From JBBQQK01 sp038216025 (GTDB lineage: Bacteria > Patescibacteriota > UBA1384 > XYA2-FULL-43-10 > 1-14-0-10-43-13), in assembly GCA_038216025.1 (NCBI GenBank), contig JBBQQK010000002.1, forward strand, positions 1-41,248: a stretch of DNA of 41,248 bases, in the 5' to 3' direction. How positions within the stretch are numbered: the first letter of the stretch is position 1; each line of letters starts with the position of its first letter. Below the pieces are notes generated by a model that did not search any database, was not told the origin of the DNA, and was given only the letters and a program-made list of their open reading frames with translations. Position numbers and translations under genes: made by a program. Positions 16,515 to 23,377 of this stretch are shown here, in pieces.

Positions 16515-16886
16515 TCAAGCAAAAATATTTCTAATATGAGGTAAAAATATCAGAACAGCCACTACCACTGCAATAATAGAGCTGATCAAAACAGCTCCGG
16601 CCATAGCGTCCTTAACTGCTCTGATGACGTCGTGGTCCTCTGGGTGCAAAACGTCGAAAACCTTCTCGACGGCAGTGTTGATAATCTCAATAGCGAAAAC
16701 CATGATGACGGCCATGAATAGGATAGCGGCTTCAAGTCTTGTTACCTCTAAAATGTAGGCCAAGATTCCCACAAATATCGCAGCCATGGCATGTACCCGG
16801 GCGTTTTGCTCAAAAGTTAATAAATAGGTAACTCCATTGACCGCATGGTAGAAACTTTTGAAAAATTTTTTAAAATTGAATTTCAT
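16515..16886 (-). CDS. dgkA: diacylglycerol/undecaprenol kinase, DgkA family
   Basis: The 123-residue integral membrane kinase has three hydrophobic segments and the family signature EIINTAVEKVFDVL with the catalytic acidic residue, followed by DVIRAVKDAMAGAVL. The N-terminal amphipathic region FKSFYHAVNGVTYLLTFEQN is typical of the Gram-positive type, which mainly phosphorylates undecaprenol and so recycles the lipid carrier for wall precursors. It sits between ybeY and ftsA, as in many Gram-positive ybeY-dgkA clusters. Confidence 0.93.
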   Translation of the reverse strand: MKFNFKKFFKSFYHAVNGVTYLLTFEQNARVHAMAAIFVGILAYILEVTRLEAAILFMAVIMVFAIEIINTAVEKVFDVLHPEDHDVIRAVKDAMAGAVLISSIIAVVVAVLIFLPHIRNIFA

Positions 16887-16899
16887 ATTACATTGATTT

Positions 16900-16922
16900 C
16901 CTTCTCCTTGATAAGGAGAAGG
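16900..16922. repeat. CCTTCTCCTT palindromic repeat between ybeY and dgkA
   Basis: CCTTCTCCTT and AAGGAGAAGG pair perfectly around GAT, followed by TCAGGATGAGG. It is a dispersed hairpin repeat lying inside the operon. Confidence 0.55.
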
Positions 16923-16989
16923 TCAGGATGAGGTATTTTCAAAGCCTCACATACGCCTCTCCTTCTAAAGTTTAGGAGTAATTGAATGA

Positions 16990-17385
16990 TTAAAATGTGC
17001 AATCAATAATCTTGGCATACTTGCCCCATTCGTCGTCATCTGTTTCATGATCATAGCCTAGCAGATGAAGCAAGCCGTGTTTCAATAGTTCTGTAATACT
17101 TTCTCCTCTTGCTTCTGCAATCTCGGGGCAGATCACAATTGAACCGAGTATGTTTTTTTCAACATCAAATTGCTGTTGCGGAAAAGACAATACATCCGTG
17201 GGCAAATTTTTATTTCTGTACTTGTTATTTAGCTCTCTGATTTCTTCTACATCAACAAATAACAGCTCAATTATAATATTACTCTCTTTATCTAATTTTT
17301 CCAGTGATTCATTGACGATATCTTCGCATAACTGCTCGTCGATGGTGAATCCGGCTACTTTATTTTCTATTGTCAAATTGGCCAT
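16990..17385 (-). CDS. ybeY: endoribonuclease YbeY
   Basis: This zinc-dependent ribonuclease acts in 16S rRNA 3' end maturation and ribosome quality control. The defining H-x3-H-x5-H zinc motif is present as HGLLHLLGYDHE, preceded by LPTDVLSFPQQ and LGSIVICPEIA. I start it at ATG 17385 (MANLTIEN), giving 131 residues, slightly short for the family. A frame extending to 17445 lies inside the upstream HD gene and is unlikely. The start overlaps the end of the HD gene by 26 bases, which implies co-translation. Confidence 0.95.
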   Translation of the reverse strand: MANLTIENKVAGFTIDEQLCEDIVNESLEKLDKESNIIIELLFVDVEEIRELNNKYRNKNLPTDVLSFPQQQFDVEKNILGSIVICPEIAEARGESITELLKHGLLHLLGYDHETDDDEWGKYAKIIDCTF

Positions 17386-18295
17386 CTTTATAAACCATTC
17401 TTTGGTGATAAATTGATAAAAGCGTTTTTTCCAGTGATTGAGCAATCAATAAAAGTTCCTTCTCGGATAGGTTGACTGCTTTGAATTGCTTGTCTTCCAT
17501 TCTTTCTTTTATCGAATTTTGAACCAAAAAGTTGATTTTTTCTTCGTTAACTTCCGTTAATGCTCTGGCGGTTGCTTCTACACAGTCTGCAAGCATAAGT
17601 ATTGCCGATTCTTTTGATTGGGGTTTTGGGCCGGAATATCTAAAATCTGTTCTTTTGATCTTTAGTCCATGCTCTTTCGCTTTTTGAAAGAAATACAAAG
17701 CTCTGGTTGTGCCATGGTGTTCTTTAATCAAGTCAATGATTTCCGAAGGTAGTTCATGGGCTTCTGCTATTTTTATTCCTTTTTCTACATGCGAAATAAT
17801 AGCCTCTGCGTTTTTTCTAATACTGTCTGCATCTTCGTTGGTCGGTATTTCAATGCCCGCTTGATTTTCCATAAAAGCGGTAGGGTTTTCAAGTTTCCCA
17901 ATATCGTGGTAGTAGCCAGCTGTGCTAACCAAAAGTGAATTTGCGCCGATTGCTTTGGCCGCTTTTTGTGCCAGAGTGGATACGTTTAGTGAATGGTGAT
18001 AAGTTCCAGGTGCTTCGCTAGAAAGCCTTGTTAGAAGAGGACTGGACAGGCTTTCTATTTTTAACATCTTCTGTAAAGTCATAATGGCTTCGTTTAATAT
18101 CGGGCTCAGTACAGATAAGCAGAACGTTAATATAGCGGCCAACAAAATAGAGAAAATAGCAAAGAATCCCAAGCGGGATGGAAAAGTAGGCTCAAATACT
18201 GCAACGAGATAATCAAGCAGTAATAGAAACACAAAACTCAAGCAACTTATCGAAAAAAATGAAATAATAAAGTATTTGGAATAGTTTTTTGGCAT
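17360..18295 (-). CDS. membrane HD-domain phosphohydrolase, PgpH-like but lacking the large extracellular domain
   Basis: PgpH-type proteins hydrolyse cyclic di-AMP. The C-terminal two-thirds fits the family: PILNEAIMTLQKML, EAPGTYHHSLNVSTLAQKAA, the HD pair YYHDIGKL, ISHVEKGIKIAEAH, IKEHHGT and MLADCVEATARAL. Only about two membrane helices (FIISFFSISCLSFVFLLLLD and FAIFSILLAAILTFCLSVLS) precede it. The usual 7TMR-HDED sensor and most of the seven-helix bundle are absent. I chose ATG 18295; a TTG at 18328 would add 11 residues. It lies between yqeY and ybeY in the division operon. Confidence 0.85.
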   Translation of the reverse strand: MPKNYSKYFIISFFSISCLSFVFLLLLDYLVAVFEPTFPSRLGFFAIFSILLAAILTFCLSVLSPILNEAIMTLQKMLKIESLSSPLLTRLSSEAPGTYHHSLNVSTLAQKAAKAIGANSLLVSTAGYYHDIGKLENPTAFMENQAGIEIPTNEDADSIRKNAEAIISHVEKGIKIAEAHELPSEIIDLIKEHHGTTRALYFFQKAKEHGLKIKRTDFRYSGPKPQSKESAILMLADCVEATARALTEVNEEKINFLVQNSIKERMEDKQFKAVNLSEKELLLIAQSLEKTLLSIYHQRMVYKDGQFDNRK

Positions 18296-18334
18296 TATGA
18301 AATCTCGATGGCATGGAAAACCAGCCAACTCACA

Positions 18335-18778
18335 TTAGCTTAATAGTTCTTTTGTTAGTCTGGATACTATGGCTCCGTCAACCACTTTGCCGTGTTCTGC
18401 CATAATGCTGCCTATAACTTTACCCATATCGCTTTGAGAGGCGGCGCCTAAATCTTGAATTTTATTCGTCACAAGAATTCTGATATCTTCTTCGCTTAGT
18501 TGTTGCGGCAAATATGTTTCAATAAGAGATGCTTCTTTTTCTTCATTTTCAGCTGTTTCTGACTTTCCGCCATTGCGGTATTCGATTGCCGAATCTTTTC
18601 TTTGTTTTGCTTCTTTTTTCAGAACTTTTATTGCTTCCTCGTCAGAGAGAGCGGATTTTTTTGCGATTTCTTCATTTTTAAGTGATGATTTTATCATACG
18701 CAAAACTCCGGACGTGAATTCGTCTCGAAGTTTGTAGGCCTGAATGAAATCGGTGTTTATTTTATCTACTAAAGACAT
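18335..18778 (-). CDS. yqeY: GatB/YqeY domain protein
   Basis: The 147-residue protein covers the whole YqeY fold: KLRDEFTSGVLRMIKSSLKN, ALSDEEAIKVLKKEAKQRKD, SAIEYRNGG, ETYLPQQLSEEDI and MGKVIGSIMAEHGKVVDGA. The fold is shared with the tRNA-binding tail of GatB; a role connected with tRNA is likely but not defined. GGAG lies 6 bases before ATG. It follows rpsU, the common bacterial arrangement. Confidence 0.94.
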   Translation of the reverse strand: MSLVDKINTDFIQAYKLRDEFTSGVLRMIKSSLKNEEIAKKSALSDEEAIKVLKKEAKQRKDSAIEYRNGGKSETAENEEKEASLIETYLPQQLSEEDIRILVTNKIQDLGAASQSDMGKVIGSIMAEHGKVVDGAIVSRLTKELLS

Positions 18779-18845
18779 AATTACTCCGTTTTAGACTTAA
18801 CGTTGGCAAAATTCAGAAAACTTGACCAACTGTTTAAGCAACTAA

Positions 18846-19040
18846 TTAGTAGCCTCTTCGTAATTTTCGAATAATATTCTTTCGAATAGCGGTAGCGCGT
18901 TTTTGAGATCTGTTTTCTTCTTTGGCAAAAAATCGTTTAGTTTTGGCCATAGTCAAAATACCGCTTTGCTGTACCTCTCGGTTGAAGCGTCTTAGTAAAA
19001 CATCAAATTTTTCTTCGCCTTTTCTTTGTACTTCTAGCAA
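18846..19040 (-). CDS. rpsU: small ribosomal subunit protein bS21
   Basis: The 64-residue basic protein matches bS21 end to end: EVQRKGEEKFDVLLRRFNRE, VQQSGILTMAKTKRFFAK, then an Arg/Lys-rich tail. I start at TTG 19040 because GGCGGTGA lies 5 bases upstream and the protein then begins MLEVQRK, as expected. An ATG frame reaching 19073 would add 11 atypical residues. It is the first gene of the cluster running to ftsZ. Confidence 0.93.
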   Translation of the reverse strand: MLEVQRKGEEKFDVLLRRFNREVQQSGILTMAKTKRFFAKEENRSQKRATAIRKNIIRKLRRGY

Positions 19041-19093
19041 AAAAATCACCGCCCTTCGTATATATTTAAACAAATAGTCGAATAACTCTTTTA

Positions 19094-19122
19094 TTTATAT
19101 CAAATTTAGAGATTTTTGGCAA
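19094..19122 (-). promoter_or_regulatory. promoter of the rpsU-yqeY-HD-ybeY-dgkA-ftsA-ftsZ cluster
   Basis: On the minus strand, TTGCCA (19122-19117), a 17-base spacer and TATAAA (19099-19094) lie about 50 bases before rpsU. No strong terminator was seen between here and the end of ftsZ. Confidence 0.6.
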
Positions 19123-19179
19123 GGGAAAATAAAATCTTGCTATGTCATTATCCCTCTATGCTTTATTTGGAATTGTTAT

Positions 19180-19518
19180 TTAGGCAATGTCACCTAACTG
19201 ATTGCCGCCCAAAATATGAAAATGAAGATGGTCTACTGCTTGTCCGGCATCTTTGCCTGAATTAGCCACAAGACGATAACTTATTAGACCCATTTCACCT
19301 GCTATCGCCTTGGCGCTCATAATAAGGCGGCCCATCATAGCTGTATCGCTATCCATTAAATCAGCTACTGAATTTAAGTGTTTTTTTGGGATAATTAAGA
19401 TGTGCACCTTCGCTTTGGGTTCCATATCATCGAAAGCGATGAACTCTTCATTTTCAAATCTAATTTTAGTAGGTATTTCGTGTTTGGCAATTTTGCAAAA
19501 CAGGCAATTGTCGGACAT
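19180..19518 (-). CDS. HIT-family nucleotide hydrolase (HINT type)
   Basis: The 112-residue protein has the HINT layout: CLFCKIAKHEIPTKI, FDDMEPKAKVHILIIPKKHL and the histidine triad VDHLHFHILGG near the C-terminus. These enzymes hydrolyse adenosine phosphoramidates and related nucleotides; the natural substrate here is unknown. AAGGAG sits just before ATG. Confidence 0.95.
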   Translation of the reverse strand: MSDNCLFCKIAKHEIPTKIRFENEEFIAFDDMEPKAKVHILIIPKKHLNSVADLMDSDTAMMGRLIMSAKAIAGEMGLISYRLVANSGKDAGQAVDHLHFHILGGNQLGDIA

Positions 19519-19579
19519 ATTTCTCCTTAGTTATTAGATAGGATTAACAATTAATTAGTCATTGGTCCAAGCAAACAGT

Positions 19580-19602
19580 GTCGTTGCGAGCGTGTCACGA
19601 AG
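19580..19602 (+). repeat. partial copy of the GTCATTGCGAG repeat
   Basis: GTCGTTGCGAGCGTGTCACG continues to AAG and matches the left end of the MITE-like element at 37858-37880 at 21 of 23 positions. A separate TCATCCTGAA...TTCAGGATC pair follows at about 19621-19671. Confidence 0.55.
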
Positions 19603-19699
19603 AAAACTCGAGTAGTTCTGTCATCCTGAAGACTCTTTGGTGTTTATATTATAGAAAATCGTTCAGGATCCACATAAGTAATTGCTGTAAAGTCGAAAA

Positions 19700-20203
19700 C
19701 TATCGAAGCAGTAACTTCAAATAATCACTCAGTTTGTTTGGGGGATTTTTAACTTTCAATTTGGAACTTTTAACGCGTAAACCTTTTACCATTTTTGGCC
19801 ATTCTTCTTTAAGCCATTTTTTATGGCTTTTGATTTCCTCTCCAAAACCTCGAATGTACAATTCCTTATCAATTATTTTGCCCTGATGAGGATTTTTGTA
19901 TTTTTGAGGATGCGGAGAGCAAAAGCCATGAGCATAATGAGCCATTTCGTGTGCTATAACTAAGTCTACTACATGTTCCGGCACTATTTCATCTCTAAAA
20001 ATACCAGTGATGGTTATTACCGAAGGGTTGTGATTTATCACGCCCAGGATAACAAGCCTGCTTCGTGCTTGTTTTATGCTGCCAAGACGTGTTAACGCCT
20101 GCCGTCCGAAGCAAATTTTTACTTCATTAATACGTTCAACATCAGTAAAATAAGTGGTCCATATATATTCAAGTCGATTTTCAAGCCATGCATTGTCTCT
20201 CAT
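19700..20203 (-). CDS. SprT-like zinc metallopeptidase domain protein
   Basis: The protein is about 167 residues from ATG 20203 (MRDNAWLEN). It carries an HExxH zinc site in VIAHEMAHYAHGF and, upstream, LGSIKQARSRLVILGVI and GIFRDEIVPEHVVDLVIAHE, the layout of SprT/WSS1-like domains. The C-terminal 25 residues are Lys-rich. SprT relatives cleave DNA-bound proteins or have unknown targets; no such role can be shown here. An upstream in-frame ATG at 20221 would add six residues. Confidence 0.8.
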   Translation of the reverse strand: MRDNAWLENRLEYIWTTYFTDVERINEVKICFGRQALTRLGSIKQARSRLVILGVINHNPSVITITGIFRDEIVPEHVVDLVIAHEMAHYAHGFCSPHPQKYKNPHQGKIIDKELYIRGFGEEIKSHKKWLKEEWPKMVKGLRVKSSKLKVKNPPNKLSDYLKLLLR

Positions 20204-20221
20204 GGGTAAATAATAACACAA

Positions 20222-20387
20222 AAAAAAGAGCGTAGCACAAGGCCGACGTAAAGAAATTAAACATGTCGCAAACTATAAATCGACATTGGATTGATACAAA
20301 ACCCTTGACAAGCAACCGCTAATATGTTTAACTCTACAACGTGTCTTTTTGGTCGAACAATAGGGTGCTCAAAGTGAGCTTAACCTA
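20222..20387. other. gene-free stretch before the transglycosylase promoter
   Basis: AT-rich spacer between two divergent genes. A second TTGACA occurs near 20307, but no good -10 stands at the right distance. No repeat or hairpin was recognised. Confidence 0.4.
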
Positions 20388-20416
20388 TTGACAAACTGGT
20401 ACAATTGTGCTATAAT
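20388..20416 (+). promoter_or_regulatory. consensus promoter of the transglycosylase gene
   Basis: TTGACA (20388-20393), a 17-base spacer and TATAAT (20411-20416) form a perfect consensus, the strongest promoter in the window. Transcription should begin near 20423 and leave a leader of about 100 bases. Confidence 0.85.
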
Positions 20417-20421
20417 GGGAG

Positions 20422-20516
20422 GGTTCTTTCAGTTGAGAGAACACTTTTTAATTAATAAAGGGCTCTGGAATAAGGCTTCGTTATCCTGAATGTACACCAG
20501 CCGAACATCCAGAACC
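20422..20516 (+). promoter_or_regulatory. structured leader of the transglycosylase mRNA
   Basis: GGTTCT at 20422-20427 can pair locally with AGAAC (20438-20442) or at long range with AGAACC (20511-20516), five bases before the ATG. TCTGGA (20464-20469) can pair with TCCAGA (20508-20513), which overlaps the same segment. No Shine-Dalgarno is seen, and the contested segment occupies its usual place. The arrangement resembles a translational switch, but no known riboswitch class was recognised. Confidence 0.35.
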
Positions 20517-20521
20517 AACAA

Positions 20522-21280
20522 ATGGGTCTTCTCAAAGAGAGACTTAAGAAAAAAATCAGTAAGCTTAAGGTTAAACAAAGCCTTTTGCTTTCAACAAATC
20601 TTTTCATTTTGATGCTTCCCCTTGCTTTAACTCCTGCTTCTACGCAGGACATAAGCCGAGCTGCAAGCACCGGTGAAATCAAATTAGCTCTAGATAAACA
20701 CATCGTTGTTGAGAGTGTAAGCACTTTGCCTACCATTCAACCGGGTGAATCTATAGAGCAAAAAATTACAAGAGAAAAAGCAGAAGCTGATGCAAAAGCA
20801 AAAGCTGACGCCGATTCGCGAACCAAGGCTAAAGCAGAAGCAGCAAGAATTGCTGCCGAAAAGGCTGCTCAAGCGCAACGTAACGTTGTTGCCCGTGAGA
20901 GCCAAACTCGCGTAGTGGCTGATCCGTCAAATTTTGACGAGATTTATGCTGCTGCTGGTGCTGCTTACGGTGTTGACCCTCGAATCTTGAAGGCTGTCCA
21001 CACTGTAGAAACAGGTAGAAGCGGTTCGACTGCTGTAACATCGTATGCTAATGCGCAAGGTCCAATGCAGTTTCTTCCGTCAACCTGGAGATCTTATGGG
21101 GTAGACGGTAACGGTGATGGACGAGCTGATATTACCAATGTCTCAGATGCCATCTTTGCCGCTGCTAAGTACCTTAAAGCATGTGGCTACCCGGATGTGA
21201 AAAAAGCCCTTTGGGGTTACAATCCTTCGCAAGCCTATTATAATAAAGTTATGAATGTTGCTCATTCGTTTGGTTTCTAA
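20522..21280 (+). CDS. secreted lytic transglycosylase (MltB/SLT-like)
   Basis: The 252-residue protein has a basic start, an uncleaved or signal helix (LLLSTNLFILMLPLALTPAS, about 21-40), an Ala/Lys-rich helical linker (80-120) and a catalytic domain from about 137. The domain shows AAYGVDPRILKAVHTVETGR with the likely catalytic Glu, then GPMQFLPSTWRSYGVDGNGD, DAIFAAAKYLKACG and ALWGYNPSQAYYNKVM. This fits peptidoglycan-cleaving SLT_2 enzymes. It would act outside the membrane in wall remodelling. A consensus promoter and a terminator make it a single-gene unit. Confidence 0.92.
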   Translation: MGLLKERLKKKISKLKVKQSLLLSTNLFILMLPLALTPASTQDISRAASTGEIKLALDKHIVVESVSTLPTIQPGESIEQKITREKAEADAKAKADADSRTKAKAEAARIAAEKAAQAQRNVVARESQTRVVADPSNFDEIYAAAGAAYGVDPRILKAVHTVETGRSGSTAVTSYANAQGPMQFLPSTWRSYGVDGNGDGRADITNVSDAIFAAAKYLKACGYPDVKKALWGYNPSQAYYNKVMNVAHSFGF

Positions 21281-21304
21281 TCAAATTTATAAGCAACTAT
21301 AGAG

Positions 21305-21337
21305 AAAAACGCTCCGAGTAATCGGGGCGTTTTTTTG
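21305..21337 (+). terminator. terminator of the transglycosylase gene
   Basis: ACGCTCCGA and TCGGGGCGT pair over 9 bases with one G-T pair around GTAA, followed by a run of T at 21330-21336. Confidence 0.85.
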
Positions 21338-21355
21338 TCTGTAAATCTAGTCATT

Positions 21356-21556
21356 GCATTGTCATTCCCGGCACACATTTACTCATTACAATAGCAACTG
21401 AACGGGAATCTAAGATATAGATTTTTAAATAATTTTTTCCTTAAGGACCAGGGGCTCAGAGTTTCTCCTTCGGCAGGCTCAGGATGGTGAGCTAAGTCGA
21501 ATCCAGATGCCCGACCCTGCATACCGGCAGGCAGGCCTAAGTCCTTAAGAATCCCT
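21356..21556. repeat. mosaic of dispersed repeat fragments
   Basis: GTCATTCCCG pairs loosely with CGGGAATCT, a CTTCGGCAGGCTCAGGATGG fragment and an ATACCGGCAGGCAGGCC fragment follow, and TTAAGGAC (near 21442) is mirrored by GTCCTTAA (near 21541). All are typical short repeat pieces; no gene is present. Confidence 0.45.
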
Positions 21557-21584
21557 TACCTTGGCACAACTTTTTCATGATGCT

Positions 21585-21678
21585 AAAGAATAATTTCTTT
21601 GCTTTTCAGATTGAACTCGCATACGCTCGGAATCAATCTTCAAAGTGGTAGAAATTATTCTTTGATCTTCTGAAAAAG
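21585..21678 (-). ncRNA. nested inverted repeat downstream of the enolase gene
   Basis: AAAGAATAATTTCT (21585-21598) and AGAAATTATTCTTT (21650-21663) form a 14-base perfect outer stem. Inside, AGATTGA (21608-21614) pairs with TCAATCT (21633-21639). CTTTTCAGA (21602-21610) can alternatively pair with TCTGAAAAAG (21669-21678), competing with the inner stem. It could be a structured 3' region of the enolase mRNA, a small RNA, or a small mobile repeat. Confidence 0.35.
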
Positions 21679-21745
21679 AGTAAGACAGCTTTAACTGAGA
21701 ATTAATAATACTTAATACTTAATCCTCAATACTTTGATACTGCCC

Positions 21746-23056
21746 CTATAGTTGGCCCATGCCGCCGTTGGATGAGGTATCCCAACTAGCAAATTTTGCG
21801 GCTGACCCTAGCTTTTCTTCAATCTCTAAGATTCTATTATATTTTGAAGTCCTCTCTGCTCTACAAGGAGCGCCGCATTTCAATGCGCCGCATCCGCATG
21901 CAACGGCCAAGTCAGCAATAAAGTCATCCTCTGTCTCGCCGGAACGATGTGAAATAATAACCTTAAAGCCTGCTTCTTCCGCAATTCGAATAGTTTGAAG
22001 AGTTTCAGTCAATGTGCCGATTTGATTTGGCTTAATAAGGATACCTGTTGAAGTATGTTGCTCTATCCCCTTCTTTAGAAGTCCTTTATTGGTGGCGAAA
22101 AGGTCATCGCCGATTAATTCAACATGATTGCCAATGCGAAGTGTTAAATCATGCCAGCCCTGCCAGTCGTCTTGGTCAAGAGCGTCTTCTATTGAAATAA
22201 TTGGATACTTTTCAACCCATTTTGCATAAAATTCTATCATTTGCTGAGTAGTCAAAGATGAATTTTCTCTATATAGTTCATACACGCCTTCCGAATAGAA
22301 TCGGCTAGCGGCGGGATCTAATGCTATAAAAACTTGTTCCCCTGCTTCATAGCCAGCTTCTTTTATGGCCATCATTAGAAGCTCCATTGCTTGCTCATTG
22401 GAAAATAAGGATGGAGCAAAACCGCCCTCATCGCCGACAAGAGGCTGGTAGTTTCTCTCTTCTAGTATTTTGCCCAGCGCATGATGTATCTCTACTCCGG
22501 CGCGCATTGCTTCACGAAAAGATTGAAACTTAATGGGCACAATCATAAATTCCTGAAAATCTGTCGAACCAAACGCATGTTTGCCACCATTTAGGATGTT
22601 CATCATTGGAAGAGGCATTATAAATCTGTTCGGTTTTCTTTCAAGCAATTCGGCCAAGTATTTATACAAGGGCATCTTTTTGCTCTTTGATGCGGCCTTC
22701 GCTACTCCCAAAGAAACGGACAAAATGGCATTTGCTCCAAATTTTGATTTGTCCGGTGTGCCATCTAGCTCAATCATTCTTTGGTCTACGGACGATAAGC
22801 TGTCAGCTTCCATGCCGATGAGTGCTTCTCTTATTGGTCCATTTACATTAGCAACAGCTTTAAGTACGCCTTTGCCGTTGAGCCGCCTTGGGTCGTTATC
22901 CCTTAGCTCATGGGCTTCATGACGGCTTCTTACAACTCCGGAAGGAACTAGCCCAAGAGAGTGAGATCCGTCGTTTAAAATCACCTCACAAGCTATTGTG
23001 GGGTTTCCTCTAGAATCAAATACTTCTCTTGCTAAGATATCTTTTATAATTGCCAT
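21746..23056 (-). CDS. eno: enolase-like protein with altered loop 1
   Basis: The 436-residue protein is enolase along its whole length. Metal and catalytic motifs are present: GGKHAFGSTDFQEFMI, VGDEGGFAP, ALDPAAS, ISIEDALDQDDW, ELIGDDLFATN, ILIKPNQIGT and SHRSGETED, plus the second lysine in ALKCGAPCRAERTSKYN. The flexible loop that normally reads SGASTG here reads SGVVRS (about residues 40-45), removing the serine that binds the second magnesium and placing an arginine there. Converting 2-phosphoglycerate to phosphoenolpyruvate is the family role; whether this variant does so is uncertain. GGAGG precedes ATG closely. Confidence 0.85.
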   Translation of the reverse strand: MAIIKDILAREVFDSRGNPTIACEVILNDGSHSLGLVPSGVVRSRHEAHELRDNDPRRLNGKGVLKAVANVNGPIREALIGMEADSLSSVDQRMIELDGTPDKSKFGANAILSVSLGVAKAASKSKKMPLYKYLAELLERKPNRFIMPLPMMNILNGGKHAFGSTDFQEFMIVPIKFQSFREAMRAGVEIHHALGKILEERNYQPLVGDEGGFAPSLFSNEQAMELLMMAIKEAGYEAGEQVFIALDPAASRFYSEGVYELYRENSSLTTQQMIEFYAKWVEKYPIISIEDALDQDDWQGWHDLTLRIGNHVELIGDDLFATNKGLLKKGIEQHTSTGILIKPNQIGTLTETLQTIRIAEEAGFKVIISHRSGETEDDFIADLAVACGCGALKCGAPCRAERTSKYNRILEIEEKLGSAAKFASWDTSSNGGMGQL

Positions 23057-23107
23057 ATTTCCTCCGTCGCACTTATATCTTGTCTAAATAGTGTTTTGTA
23101 AGCTGCT

Positions 23108-23292
23108 CACTAGTCATTTCGACGATCTCGATGTGTTATCGAGAGGAGAAATCTCAGAATGGTAACCTCGTAATGTATTCGAATTTTGTGTTTTATTCTT
23201 TAATACTACATCAATTATGTGTTAAAAGCGAACCAATGGCTAACAAGTAATCCTACTAAATTACGAATGTTCAAAAATTACTAAATTACGAA
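23108..23292. repeat. repeat-rich stretch upstream of the enolase gene
   Basis: A GTCATTTCGACG...GAGAAATCT element (about 23112-23154) contains the hairpin CTCGAT/ATCGAG (23127-23143). Further on, TACTAAATTACGAA occurs twice directly (23254-23267 and 23279-23292, 25 bases apart). No gene is present between 23057 and 23377. Confidence 0.5.
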
Positions 23293-23377
23293 AGGGCGCA
23301 TCGACGAAATTGAAATGTTCTTATTTGATATTAGTAATTTCTGTGTGATTGGTAATTTGGTAGTAGCTGACTAGCGG

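Noticed and set aside
20452..20736. Minus-strand ORF across the transglycosylase leader
   Set aside because: It is antisense to a consensus promoter transcript and to the signal-peptide codons, and has no ribosome site or similarity.
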